The position numbers and the translations under genes are program-made. DNA of 64,000 bases, taken from positions 31,675-95,674 of the forward strand of contig CACGDO010000008.1 in assembly GCA_902571865.1 (NCBI GenBank), in the 5' to 3' direction. The notes beneath the pieces were generated by a model. It was not told the DNA's origin and made no database searches. It saw nothing but the letters and a program-made list of their open reading frames with translations. Of the stretch, positions 1 to 8,747 are shown piece by piece; the stretch's first letter is position 1, and each line of letters opens with the position of its first letter. The DNA comes from an uncultured Alphaproteobacteria bacterium (lineage in GTDB: Bacteria; Pseudomonadota; Alphaproteobacteria; HIMB59; GCA-002718135).

Positions 1-700
1 AGGTGGTATTCATATATTTGGAACAGATAAGGCAGGAAAAGATTTATTTAGCAGAACCTTGAGCGCAATTTATATTTCACTAGCTGTAGGGACACTTGGT
101 GTTTTTATATCATTTGTACTATCCCTAATTATAGGTGGAATATCAGGTTACTATGGTGGATGGATTGATAGTGTATTGCAAATGTTTACTGATGCAATTC
201 GAACGGTTCCGCCAATACCTCTGTTTATGTGTCTTGCTGCCTTTGCGCCATTAGAATGGAGTTCTGAATTACGGTTCTTTTTTATTTCCTGTTTACTTGG
301 ATTAATTTCATGGCCAACACTTGCTAGAAGAGTAAGAACGCATCTACTTAGTGAAAGAAGCCAAGAATATATTCTTGCTGCAAAACTTTGTGGAGCATCA
401 TCTACTCACATTATTATAAGACACTTGTTACCAAGTTTCACGAGCTATATTATTGTCGATTTAGTCATTAGTTTCCCATACATGTTATTATCTGAAACAG
501 CTTTAAGTTTTATAGGACTTGGTTTGAGAGAACCAGTAAACTCTCTAGGTGTACTTTTACAAAATGCAACAAAGGCCGACGTACTTTTAAACTATCAATG
601 GTATTTTATCCCTGTATTTTTCTTAGTCGTATTAATTTTAACATTTGTCTATGTGGGGGATGGATTACGTGATGCAGCTGATCCTCATAAGGTAAAATAA
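1..700 (+). CDS. Opp/Dpp-type ABC transporter permease (DppC-like), 5' truncated
   Basis: Inner-membrane permease subunit of a peptide/nickel/oligosaccharide-type ABC importer. The ORF track begins at a TTG at 59, but the frame is open to the window edge and the upstream codons read FGTDKAGKDLFSRTL, the conserved sequence that precedes the first transmembrane domain in DppC/OppC, so the true start lies outside the window. Several hydrophobic segments follow, and the EAA-type loop (AAKLCGASSTHIIIRHLLP) contacts the ATPases encoded next. The stop is one base before the next gene. The substrate is unknown; the downstream sugar dehydrogenases suggest a carbohydrate rather than a peptide. Confidence 0.93.
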   Translation, partial: GGIHIFGTDKAGKDLFSRTLSAIYISLAVGTLGVFISFVLSLIIGGISGYYGGWIDSVLQMFTDAIRTVPPIPLFMCLAAFAPLEWSSELRFFFISCLLGLISWPTLARRVRTHLLSERSQEYILAAKLCGASSTHIIIRHLLPSFTSYIIVDLVISFPYMLLSETALSFIGLGLREPVNSLGVLLQNATKADVLLNYQWYFIPVFFLVVLILTFVYVGDGLRDAADPHKVK

Positions 701-701
701 T

Positions 702-1691
702 ATGAGTCATTTATTAGAAGTAAAAAATTTAGATGTAAAATTTGATACTGATGAAGGTAGAATTACTGCAGTTGAAAATATCTCTCTTTCTGTAGATCAA
801 GGTGAAGTACTTGGTATAGTTGGTGAATCCGGATCAGGTAAATCTGTGACTGCTAAATCGATTATGAAATTAAATCCAGGTAATACTTCTTATAATGAAG
901 ACGCAGAAATAATTTTAGACAACGAAAATGTTCTTCAATTTACCTCTAAGCAAGACTTAAAAAAAATAAGAGGTGGTAAAGTATCAATGATTTTTCAAGA
1001 GCCTATGGCAAGTTTTGCTCCAGCAATAAAAATTGGCGCACAAATGGTTGAGCAATTACTAATTCATAAAAATATTAATAAAGAGGAAGCAAAATCAATA
1101 TCCATAAACATGCTAAAAAGAGTAGGCATAGCAGATGCAGAAAAACGGTTTAATCAATATGCATTTGAATTATCTGGGGGAATGCGTCAAAGAGCAATGA
1201 TAGCTATGGCACTATCAACAATGCCTAAACTTTTATTAGCAGATGAGCCAACAACTGCTTTAGATGTAACAATTCAAGCTCAAGTAATTAACCTAATTAA
1301 AGATATTATTAAAGAATATCAAATGGGAGTAATATTTATTACTCACGATCTAGGTGTTATTGCACAGGTAGCTGATCATGTAGCGGTTATGTATTTGGGA
1401 AGTGTAGTGGAGAAAGGTCCAGTAAATGAGATCCTTAAAAACCCAAAACATCCTTATACAAAAGGGCTATTACAAGCTTTACCTGACATAAATAACTTAG
1501 ACGCACCGTTATCTCCAATACCTGGAAACATTCCAAGTCCATTAGATAGACCAACAGGGTGTGTATTTAGAACTAGATGCCCCCATCATAATCCAGAAGG
1601 AAAAGATGGTAAAATAGAAATGAAATTAATTGAAGTTGAACCAGGTCACTGGGTTGATCAATGTGGAATTAAGTGTGGTCAAAATGGGTGA
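702..1691 (+). CDS. Opp/Dpp-type ABC transporter ATP-binding protein (DppD-like)
   Basis: ATPase subunit that powers the importer whose permease lies just upstream. Walker A (GESGSGKS, about residue 42), ABC signature (LSGGMRQR) and Walker B followed by the D-loop (LLLADEPTTALD) are intact, and the C-terminal oligopeptide-transporter domain has the usual GCVFRTRCP cysteine motif. At 329 aa it is normal length for DppD/OppD. Its last bases overlap the next ATPase gene. Its C-terminal IEVEPGHWVDQC tail is repeated almost exactly at the end of that neighbour. Confidence 0.95.
   Translation: MSHLLEVKNLDVKFDTDEGRITAVENISLSVDQGEVLGIVGESGSGKSVTAKSIMKLNPGNTSYNEDAEIILDNENVLQFTSKQDLKKIRGGKVSMIFQEPMASFAPAIKIGAQMVEQLLIHKNINKEEAKSISINMLKRVGIADAEKRFNQYAFELSGGMRQRAMIAMALSTMPKLLLADEPTTALDVTIQAQVINLIKDIIKEYQMGVIFITHDLGVIAQVADHVAVMYLGSVVEKGPVNEILKNPKHPYTKGLLQALPDINNLDAPLSPIPGNIPSPLDRPTGCVFRTRCPHHNPEGKDGKIEMKLIEVEPGHWVDQCGIKCGQNG
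1629..1654 (+). repeat. Direct repeat, copy 1 (3' end of first ATPase gene)
   Basis: A 26-base stretch beginning attgaagttgaaccaggtc is identical to bases 2623-2648 in the next gene. Both copies are in frame and encode IEVEPGHW near the C-terminus of the two ABC ATPases. The similarity continues imperfectly on both sides. Confidence 0.9.
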
Positions 1692-2670
1692 TAATTTAAT
1701 TTCAGTAAATAATGTTTCAGTAAATTTTGATTATCAAGAAAATTTTATTTCAAAAAAACAAAAAATACATGCTGTAAACAATATCAATATCAAAATTAAA
1801 AAAGGATCTTTTTTTGGTTTAGTTGGTGAATCTGGTTCAGGAAAAACTACTCTTGGTAGAGCAATACTTGGAGCTAATAAAATTAGTTCTGGAAATGTTA
1901 TTTTTCATGACGATGAAAAAGATTATGATTTAACAGATATGAACAAACAAGATTTAAAAGAATATAGAAAAAAAGCTCAATTAATTTTTCAAGATCCTTA
2001 TGCTGCTTTAAGTCCAAGAATGACAGTGAGGGATATTATTGCAGAGCCTTTAGAAGTGATGAAAATAACAAACTCAAGACAAGAAACTGATGAAAGAGTA
2101 AGAGACATTGCTTCAAAATGTAGATTAAATATTGAGCATTTAAGAAGATTTCCTCATGCATTTTCTGGAGGACAAAGACAAAGAATATCAATTGCAAGAG
2201 CCTTAGTAAGTAATCCAAAATTTATAGTAGCAGACGAAAGTGTTGCTGCTTTAGATGTATCAATACAAGCAGATATATTAAATCTTTTAAAACAACTTCA
2301 AACCGAGCTTAACTTAACTTATTTATTCATAAGTCATGATTTAAGTGTAGTAGCTCATGTATGTGATGTTGTTGCAGTTATGTATTTGGGGCACATAGTT
2401 GAAATGGGACCCTCAAGAGAATTATTTAAGAATCCAAAACATTCTTACACAAAGGCACTATTATCTTCTATTCCATCAATTGATCCAGAGAAAAGATCTG
2501 AAGCTATAGAACTAAAGGGAGAAATTCCTAGTGCATTAAATCCACCTCCAGGTTGTGTGTTTAGAACCAGATGTCCTAATCCTGGAGTAGATTGCAAAGG
2601 TGGAGAAATAAAAATGGGCCTTATTGAAGTTGAACCAGGTCACTGGGTCGATCAGTGTTGTGCTCTATAA
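1684..2670 (+). CDS. Opp/Dpp-type ABC transporter ATP-binding protein (DppF-like)
   Basis: Second ATPase of the same importer. The ORF track starts at 1630, but that would overlap the previous gene by 62 bases. The ATG at 1684 (MGDNLISVNN) overlaps by 8 and puts the first beta strand of the nucleotide-binding domain at the usual place, so I chose it (328 aa). Walker A (GESGSGKTT), signature (FSGGQRQR) and the GCVFRTRCP C-terminal motif are present. Walker B reads IVADESVAALD, with Ser-Val replacing the usual Pro-Thr after the catalytic Glu, a variation seen in DppF-type subunits. Confidence 0.93.
   Translation: MGDNLISVNNVSVNFDYQENFISKKQKIHAVNNINIKIKKGSFFGLVGESGSGKTTLGRAILGANKISSGNVIFHDDEKDYDLTDMNKQDLKEYRKKAQLIFQDPYAALSPRMTVRDIIAEPLEVMKITNSRQETDERVRDIASKCRLNIEHLRRFPHAFSGGQRQRISIARALVSNPKFIVADESVAALDVSIQADILNLLKQLQTELNLTYLFISHDLSVVAHVCDVVAVMYLGHIVEMGPSRELFKNPKHSYTKALLSSIPSIDPEKRSEAIELKGEIPSALNPPPGCVFRTRCPNPGVDCKGGEIKMGLIEVEPGHWVDQCCAL
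2623..2648 (+). repeat. Direct repeat, copy 2 (3' end of second ATPase gene)
   Basis: Perfect 26-base match to 1629-1654, 994 bases away. It encodes the same C-terminal IEVEPGHW peptide. Conservation at synonymous positions suggests recent duplication or gene conversion rather than protein-level selection alone. Confidence 0.9.
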
Positions 2671-2688
2671 GTAGTTTTTATAATTGTA

Positions 2689-3678
2689 ATGAAAAATATA
2701 GCATTTATTGGAACCTCTCATATTCATACACCAAATTTTATTTCTAAGGTAATTTCAAACATTAAAATTAATTGTATTGGTGTTTGGGACAAAGACAAGA
2801 ACAGGTCAAAAAGTGACTCAGAAAAACTGAAATGTAAGAATTATGATAACTATATTGATTTATTGAAAGAACCTAATTTAGATGGTGTTATTGTGTGTTC
2901 AGAAACTAATTTGCACTATGAATTAGTTAAACAGATTACCGAGAATAAAAAAAACTGTTTTATAGAAAAACCTTTGGGGATAGGAAAAAAAGATTCTTTT
3001 GAAATGGCAAATCTTATTGAGTCTTCAAATATTATTTTTCAAACTGGATATTTCATGAGAAGCAATCCTGTTTACATAAAACTTAAAGAATTAATTGCTG
3101 CTAATTATTTTGGCGAAATTTCAAGAATTCGACTCATTAATTGTCACGATGGTCTTATGAGGGATATTTTCAAAAACTATCAATGGATGACAGATCCTAA
3201 GGTTGCAGGCGTTGGAGCTTTTGGTGATTTAGGAACACATGTTTTAGATCTTCTTTTATGGTTTTTTTCTGATGTTGAGTCAGTGAGCGCAACCTTTACA
3301 AAAGTATATAATCAATATCCAGATTGTGAAGAAAGTGGAGAAGCTTTAATAAAATTTAAAAGCGGGTTGATAGCTAGTATTGCTGCGGGATGGATAGATG
3401 TAGCTCAGCCTTATACTATTTTTGTAAGTGGAACGAAAGCTCACGCAAGAACAACGAATGAGCAATTAATTATAAACGAAAATAAGGAAGGTAAAAAAAT
3501 AGAAAGAATAGAAGAAAATTTACCAGAAACATTGCCTCATGCATTTGATTTGTTTCTCAATTCATTAATTGATAACAATACTAAAAATCTAGTTACTCCT
3601 ACAGAAGCAGCATTGAGAAGTAGTATAATGGAATCAATTTACCAATCGGAAAAAGAAAAAAAATGGATAAATACCTAA
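2689..3678 (+). CDS. Gfo/Idh/MocA family oxidoreductase
   Basis: NAD(P)-dependent dehydrogenase of the glucose-fructose oxidoreductase/inositol dehydrogenase superfamily, 329 aa, cytoplasmic. It has an N-terminal Rossmann fold (NIAFIGTSHIHTP, with an altered GxGxxG loop), the EKPLGIGKKD stretch carrying the family's catalytic Lys, and GDLGTHVLDLLLWF in the substrate half. It starts 18 bases after the transporter ATPase and 16 bases before a second family member, so it probably oxidises or reduces the imported sugar. The exact substrate cannot be read from the sequence. Confidence 0.85.
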   Translation: MKNIAFIGTSHIHTPNFISKVISNIKINCIGVWDKDKNRSKSDSEKLKCKNYDNYIDLLKEPNLDGVIVCSETNLHYELVKQITENKKNCFIEKPLGIGKKDSFEMANLIESSNIIFQTGYFMRSNPVYIKLKELIAANYFGEISRIRLINCHDGLMRDIFKNYQWMTDPKVAGVGAFGDLGTHVLDLLLWFFSDVESVSATFTKVYNQYPDCEESGEALIKFKSGLIASIAAGWIDVAQPYTIFVSGTKAHARTTNEQLIINENKEGKKIERIEENLPETLPHAFDLFLNSLIDNNTKNLVTPTEAALRSSIMESIYQSEKEKKWINT

Positions 3679-3694
3679 ATTAAAAAATATAAAT

Positions 3695-4753
3695 ATGAGT
3701 AAAATAAAAGTTGGCATTATTGGCGTTGGGGGTATTGCAAAGTTACATGTACCTGGTTGGCGCATGTCAGAACATGCAGAATTAATAGCAGGTTCCGATA
3801 TAAATAATTCTATTCTTGAAGATTGGGGTAATATAAATCAAATAAAAAAATTATATCTTGATCCCTTAGATATGATTAATGATCCAGATATAGATGTAAT
3901 AGATATTTGTGCGCCTAATAACTATCATTGTGATTTAGCAATTAAAGCAATGCAAGCTGGCAAAGATGTTTTATGTGAAAAACCTTTAGCTCCAAATGCC
4001 TCACAAATAAAAAAAATGATTGAAGTAAGAGATCAAACGAAAAAAAAATTAATGTGTGCTCAACACTTTAGATTCAGAAAAGATTCTCAATTAATAAAAG
4101 ATCAATCCAGATCAATTGGTTCGATATATCATGCACGTTCTTGGATGCTTAGAAGAAATTTTTTACCAGTCTCACTTGGTTTTTTAAAAAAAGAAAATTC
4201 AGGGGGAGGGCCTTGTATTGATATAGGGGTGCACGTATTAGATTTAACTCTTTGGTTTATGAACAATCCAGAACCACTTTCTGTGACGGGTGTCTCAAAA
4301 ACTGAATTAGCAAAGCAGCCAAATTCTTTTAGTTACAATGGACAGTACGATAAGGAAGCAATGAACGTTGAAGATTTTGCAGCTGCGTTTGTTAGGTTTA
4401 AAAATGGTGCAACATTAATGCTTGAAGTATCATGGATGCTTCATCATAAACTGCCAGAAGATAAAATAGAAGATATGCAGGTATGGTTATATGGAAGAGA
4501 AGCTGGTTTACATTGGCCTAATTGTGAGATTATAAAAAATGATATCAATTCTCAAACTCACATAACTAAAAAAATTGAAGGAAATTTACAAGACACTATT
4601 GAACCTCATGCCAAAGAATGTATCGAGTTTGCAGAGTTTGTTGCAAACGATCAACCAGTTACTATTCCAGCTGAACATTCTCTACAAGTAATGAAAATTT
4701 TAGCTGGAATTTATAAAAGTCAAGAAGTAGGAAAAGAAATTATTTTAGAATAA
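3695..4753 (+). CDS. Gfo/Idh/MocA family oxidoreductase
   Basis: Second sugar or cyclitol dehydrogenase of this operon, 352 aa. The Rossmann motif GVGGIAKLHVPGW is close to consensus. CEKPLAP carries the catalytic Lys, and DIGVHVLDLTLWFM is the conserved helix of the substrate domain. It differs clearly from the neighbour at 2689, so the pair probably catalyses successive or opposite redox steps, as in known pathways where two Gfo/Idh enzymes oxidise and then re-reduce a sugar. The substrate is unknown. Confidence 0.87.
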   Translation: MSKIKVGIIGVGGIAKLHVPGWRMSEHAELIAGSDINNSILEDWGNINQIKKLYLDPLDMINDPDIDVIDICAPNNYHCDLAIKAMQAGKDVLCEKPLAPNASQIKKMIEVRDQTKKKLMCAQHFRFRKDSQLIKDQSRSIGSIYHARSWMLRRNFLPVSLGFLKKENSGGGPCIDIGVHVLDLTLWFMNNPEPLSVTGVSKTELAKQPNSFSYNGQYDKEAMNVEDFAAAFVRFKNGATLMLEVSWMLHHKLPEDKIEDMQVWLYGREAGLHWPNCEIIKNDINSQTHITKKIEGNLQDTIEPHAKECIEFAEFVANDQPVTIPAEHSLQVMKILAGIYKSQEVGKEIILE

Positions 4754-4766
4754 TAGATTATGAATA

Positions 4767-5666
4767 ATGAAAAATAATTTATTATTAGCTGTTATATTAT
4801 CACTCTCAGGTTTGTTTTTATTGGATTGTATGGGGATTGCGATAAAGTTTTTACGAAACGAATATCCAGCAGCTCAACTTTCTGTTTTTAGAAATTTATT
4901 TGGAATGATCCCATGTGTTATTGCTTTATATTTTTCACATGATTGGCATCAAAATGGTAGAAAAATAAAAATAACGCAATGGAAGTTAGGATTATTCCGC
5001 GGAGTATTTGTAGCATTGGCTCAATTATGTCTCTATACTTCTTATGCTTACTTACCTTTTGCTTTAGTCGCTACCATGGAATACACTGGACCCATGATGG
5101 TCACCCTTCTTGCGATTCCTTTATTAGGTGAAAAATTTGGTTGGTACAAAATGAGTGCAGTAATTTCTGGTTTTGCAGGTATCGTTTTAATTATGCAACC
5201 TTGGTCATCAGACTTTAATTATATGTTACTACTTCCTATACTCGCTGCTTTTGGATATTCATTAGCAAGGGTAACATCCTTAAGTTTTGAGGATCATGTT
5301 CCTTCACCACTTATCAATTTGTATGGTCAAACAGGGACAATCATAGTTGCATGTATGTTAGTAGTGTTTTTTGGTATGTGGGAAAATTTCAAAAGTATAA
5401 ATGATTTCTTAGTAGTTTGTGTAATGGGGATTGCAGGAGGATCTGGAACTTTACTTTTAATATATGGTGCTAGAAAAGCAGAACTTAGTAAAATTATGCC
5501 ATTTGATTATATCGAGATATTTTTTGCACTTATTTTAGGTTGGATATTTTTTGCAGAATGGCCAGTTGATCAACTCTTCCCAGGTGCTTTTTTCATAGTT
5601 TTAGGTGGATTAATCATTTATCTTCAACAAAGAAAAAATAATTTTCAAAGATTAAGGAAAACATAA
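4767..5666 (+). CDS. EamA/DMT-superfamily transporter
   Basis: Integral membrane protein of 299 aa with about ten hydrophobic segments arranged as two EamA repeats (MEYTGPMMVTLLAIPLLGEKFG at the end of the first). Family members export or import metabolites such as amino acids or sugars; the direction here cannot be told. It sits inside the sugar operon and its stop codon overlaps the next start by one base (TAATG), so it is probably co-translated with the epimerase and may move an intermediate or waste product of this pathway. Confidence 0.85.
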   Translation: MKNNLLLAVILSLSGLFLLDCMGIAIKFLRNEYPAAQLSVFRNLFGMIPCVIALYFSHDWHQNGRKIKITQWKLGLFRGVFVALAQLCLYTSYAYLPFALVATMEYTGPMMVTLLAIPLLGEKFGWYKMSAVISGFAGIVLIMQPWSSDFNYMLLLPILAAFGYSLARVTSLSFEDHVPSPLINLYGQTGTIIVACMLVVFFGMWENFKSINDFLVVCVMGIAGGSGTLLLIYGARKAELSKIMPFDYIEIFFALILGWIFFAEWPVDQLFPGAFFIVLGGLIIYLQQRKNNFQRLRKT

Positions 5667-6718
5667 TGGAATATAAAATTACCAAACTTCAAAATGATAA
5701 AGGTTTAGATATTGACATAGTTAATATTATTAACTCAAACAATTATAGTTTTAGTTTTTATACTTATGGTGGTTATATGAGTGAAATTTGTATTCCAATT
5801 TCTTCGAATGTTTCTGAAACAGAGGATGTTTTATTAGGTTATGGTAATTTAGATGATTGCCTGGAAGCTCATGGATATTTCAATTCAATTATCGGAAGAG
5901 TTTGTAATAGAATAGGGCAAAGTAAATTTACTCTTAATGGGAAAGAATATAATTTATATTCCAATACTGAACCTGATCATCTTCATGGTGGAGAGGTAGG
6001 TTTCAATAAAAAGATTTGGAAAATAGCCGATATTAAAAAAACAAGCCAAAGTATAAAAGTAGAGCTCACTTACCAGTCTAAACATTTAGAAGAAAATTAT
6101 CCAGGCAACCTAAATTGTAAAACTATTTACGAACTTAATAATAATAACGAAATTCTAATTTCCTTTAATGCTACTACAGATCAAGATACTATTGTTAATA
6201 TGACTAATCATAACTATTGGAATTTCCATGGCCATAAAGATAATTATAAAAATATTACTGACCATGTTGTAAGAATATCATCTAATCAAATTTGCGAAAC
6301 TGATGAGGGATCAATTCCTACTGGTAAATTATTCGATGTAGTTAATACAAAATATGATCTTAATAATTCATTTGAAATAAATAAATCTTTTTTAGATGGC
6401 GGTGGTATTGATCACAATTATGTTCTCAAGGATTATTCTATTGATCAATCTATAGCTTCCATCTACAGTAATATTACTGGTATGGGAGTTGAATACTCGA
6501 CTGATCAACCTGGAATACAATTTTATACTGGTAATATGATGAAAGATTCATATCATGGCAAACATAATCGAAATTATGGATTACAATATGGTATGTGTCT
6601 CGAGACGCAAATTTTTCCAGATGCTATTAATCAACCAAATTTTCCATCAACTATATTAAAAGTAGGCGAAACATATAATTCAAATACAAAAATAAAATTA
6701 AGAAATGATTTTAAATAA
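5666..6718 (+). CDS. galM: Aldose 1-epimerase (galactose mutarotase family)
   Basis: Interconverts alpha and beta anomers of a free aldose in the cytoplasm. Diagnostic motifs appear in order: GRVCNRIGQSKFTLNG, DHLHGG (catalytic His), NHNYWNFHG (second His), DHNYVL, GIQFYTGN and CLETQIFPDAINQPNFPS (catalytic Glu). Its 350 aa match canonical GalM and are longer than YihR-type sulfoquinovose mutarotases of about 300 aa. It overlaps the preceding transporter gene by one base. Confidence 0.93.
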   Translation: MEYKITKLQNDKGLDIDIVNIINSNNYSFSFYTYGGYMSEICIPISSNVSETEDVLLGYGNLDDCLEAHGYFNSIIGRVCNRIGQSKFTLNGKEYNLYSNTEPDHLHGGEVGFNKKIWKIADIKKTSQSIKVELTYQSKHLEENYPGNLNCKTIYELNNNNEILISFNATTDQDTIVNMTNHNYWNFHGHKDNYKNITDHVVRISSNQICETDEGSIPTGKLFDVVNTKYDLNNSFEINKSFLDGGGIDHNYVLKDYSIDQSIASIYSNITGMGVEYSTDQPGIQFYTGNMMKDSYHGKHNRNYGLQYGMCLETQIFPDAINQPNFPSTILKVGETYNSNTKIKLRNDFK

Positions 6719-6724
6719 ATTAAT

Positions 6725-6753
6725 TTATTGTTTTATAATTTTATATCTATAGA
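6725..6753 (+). promoter_or_regulatory. Possible sigma70-type promoter ahead of comD
   Basis: TTATTG, 17-base spacer, TATAGA in the 46-base gap after the epimerase. Transcription would begin only a few bases before the ATG at 6765, giving a nearly leaderless mRNA for the comD-comE-kinase-dehydrogenase group. AT-rich DNA yields such matches by chance. Confidence 0.3.
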
Positions 6754-6764
6754 CATCCGCATAA

Positions 6765-7265
6765 ATGAAAATCAGTAAAAAAATCATCGATAATTTAAAA
6801 AAAGGTGGAGTAGATTTTTACTTAAGTGTTCCTTGTAAGTTATTAGCCAACATGATTGATATTCTTGAAAATGATAAAGATGTTTATTATTCAGCTGTAC
6901 CAAGAGAGGAAGAAGGTATGGGTATTTGTGCTGGAGCTTATTTAGGAAATAAATTCCCATGTATAATGATGCAGAATACAGGGATTGGAAATTCAGTGAA
7001 TGCAATTGTTTCTCTATTACAATTATATCAAATGCCTGTTGTTTTTTTAATTAGTTACAGGGGTACACCTGGTGAGCCAGTAGGAGCACAAGGTGGAATG
7101 GCTAAAATAACTGAAGATATTTTACAAACTTTAAGAATACCTATGTTGCATTGTTCTTCAGAAAATGATCTTGAGAAAATTTCAACATTTAGCAAACATG
7201 CCAAAGTTGTTGAATCACCAGTAGCTATTTTATGTGATTTCAATTTAATGAAAGATGATAAATGA
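6765..7265 (+). CDS. comD: Sulfopyruvate decarboxylase-like, alpha subunit (TPP enzyme, pyrimidine-binding half)
   Basis: N-terminal half of a split thiamine-diphosphate decarboxylase. VPREEEGMGICAGAYLG carries the TPP-activating Glu, and MQNTGIGNSVNAIVSL is typical of the sulfopyruvate/phosphonopyruvate decarboxylase group. The 166 aa length and separate beta gene match archaeal and bacterial ComD rather than single-chain phosphonopyruvate decarboxylase. The family reaction is 3-sulfopyruvate to sulfoacetaldehyde plus CO2. The next gene overlaps by four bases (ATGA), so the two subunits are translationally coupled. Substrate assignment is inferred from family and context. Confidence 0.8.
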   Translation: MKISKKIIDNLKKGGVDFYLSVPCKLLANMIDILENDKDVYYSAVPREEEGMGICAGAYLGNKFPCIMMQNTGIGNSVNAIVSLLQLYQMPVVFLISYRGTPGEPVGAQGGMAKITEDILQTLRIPMLHCSSENDLEKISTFSKHAKVVESPVAILCDFNLMKDDK

Positions 7266-7831
7266 ACCGTTTTGACTTATTAAATAAAATACAAAAAATT
7301 CTTAAAGAGAACCTAGTTATTTGTAATATAGGTCTTCCGTCTCAAGAATTATATAAAATTAGTGATCAACCAAATTTTTTTTATATGTTAGGCAGTATGG
7401 GCTTATCATCTTCTATTGGCTTAGGCTTGGCACTATCCCAAAATAAACACGTTATTAGTATAGATGGTGATGGGTCTGTTTTAATGAATATGAATACACT
7501 AGCAACAATTGGAAATAGAGCACCATCAAATTATACTTTATTAATAATTGATAATGGATCATATGGATCAACAGGAGATCAAAGGACTTTTACTGATGAA
7601 AATACTTCTTTAAAAGATGTTGCAATAGGCGCTGGTTGTAACAATGTAGTTGAATGTTCTGGAGATGAAACAGTAAATGAATTATCAAAGGCTATTGAAG
7701 ATCAAAATAATTCTTACGTAATTATCTCTAAAATTAATTCTGGAAATGTCAAAATTGATCCAATTCCTCTCAACCCTATAACGATCAGAGATAGATTTAG
7801 AAAGTTTATAGGTATAGTTAAATACCTCTAA
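7262..7831 (+). CDS. comE: Sulfopyruvate decarboxylase-like, beta subunit (TPP enzyme, pyrophosphate-binding half)
   Basis: C-terminal half of the split TPP enzyme, 189 aa. It carries the TPP/Mg motif from DGDGSVLMNMNTLATIG to LLIIDNGSYGSTGDQRT, the signature of ComE and phosphonopyruvate decarboxylases. It would assemble with the alpha subunit just upstream. The kinase at 7842 follows after 10 bases and the SlcC-like dehydrogenase at 8747 completes a tightly packed four-gene unit. No xsc (sulfoacetaldehyde acetyltransferase) is present in the window to use its expected product. Confidence 0.8.
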   Translation: MNRFDLLNKIQKILKENLVICNIGLPSQELYKISDQPNFFYMLGSMGLSSSIGLGLALSQNKHVISIDGDGSVLMNMNTLATIGNRAPSNYTLLIIDNGSYGSTGDQRTFTDENTSLKDVAIGAGCNNVVECSGDETVNELSKAIEDQNNSYVIISKINSGNVKIDPIPLNPITIRDRFRKFIGIVKYL

Positions 7832-7841
7832 ATAAATATTT

Positions 7842-8747
7842 ATGATCATTTGTGCAGGATCAATATTTTTAGATAATATTAGTAGGATAGATCAGTTTCC
7901 AAAAAAACCAATTAAAGTTTTATCTAAAGGTATTGATAAAAGGTTAGGTGGTTCAGCAGCAGTATCAGCATTTACTGCTAAAAAATTAGGTTGTGAAACT
8001 AAATTTATTGGAAAATTTGGAGATGATGATGCTTCTGTTTTCTTAAAAAATGAATTTAAAAAATTTTCAATTAATATCAATAAATCTATTTCAATAAAAA
8101 AATGTAAATCCTCACAAAGTTTTGTAATTGAAGATTTAAATGGTGAAAGATTGCTAGCTGCTTATAATGACCCAAAGTTACTTAATTATAAGAAAATACC
8201 AAATTTAGATTTTAGAAAAAAAGATATTTATGCAGTAGATATGAGGTGGATTAGAATAGCGACTGAAATTGCCAGAAAGACTAACAAAAATAATATTAAA
8301 TGTGTTGCAGATTTAGATAATTTTAAAAAAACATCACGTATATCACAAATTGTTAAAAATGCTTCCCATCCCATATTTTCTGAAGAGGGTTTAAAAACAT
8401 ATAAGCGAAATTCAAATATGAAAACTGCTCTTTTTGAAATATTTAATGAAACACAAAAATTTGTAGCGGTTACATTAGGCTCCCAAGGCGTTCTTTGGGT
8501 AGATAACAATTCATTGTATCACTGTAAAATTCCAAAAGTTAAAACAGTTGAAACAAATTGTGCAGGAGATGTATTTCATGGAGCTTTCGCATCAGCCTTA
8601 TCTCTAAATAAATCAAATATAGAAAGTATTATTTTTGCATCTGCCACTGCAACTTTAAAATGTATGCAAAGTGGGGGTATATATTCAATACCTAAAATTA
8701 GTTTAGTTAATAAATTTTCAAAAAAAATAAAAATTAGTAAAATTTAA
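7842..8747 (+). CDS. PfkB-family sugar kinase, resembling sulfofructose kinase YihV
   Basis: ATP-dependent sugar kinase, 301 aa. The N-terminal GGSAAVSA substrate motif and C-terminal AGDVFHGAF with the catalytic Asp are clear. From memory, several stretches line up with E. coli YihV: SSQS followed by GERLLAAY, a D-x-RW motif (VDMRW), FSEEGL, and ATLKCMQSGG near the end. Generic ketohexokinases share some of these, so YihV-like is a hypothesis. The usual GAGD anion-hole motif reads CAGD, an uncommon change. It lies between the ComDE pair and an SlcC-like dehydrogenase, overlapping the latter by one base. Confidence 0.75.
   Translation: MIICAGSIFLDNISRIDQFPKKPIKVLSKGIDKRLGGSAAVSAFTAKKLGCETKFIGKFGDDDASVFLKNEFKKFSININKSISIKKCKSSQSFVIEDLNGERLLAAYNDPKLLNYKKIPNLDFRKKDIYAVDMRWIRIATEIARKTNKNNIKCVADLDNFKKTSRISQIVKNASHPIFSEEGLKTYKRNSNMKTALFEIFNETQKFVAVTLGSQGVLWVDNNSLYHCKIPKVKTVETNCAGDVFHGAFASALSLNKSNIESIIFASATATLKCMQSGGIYSIPKISLVNKFSKKIKISKI

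Noticed and set aside
6765-7831. ComDE pair as acetolactate synthase or phosphonopyruvate decarboxylase
   Set aside because: The halves are too short for acetolactate synthase, and no phosphoenolpyruvate mutase or phosphonate gene is nearby. Phosphonopyruvate activity is not strictly excluded.
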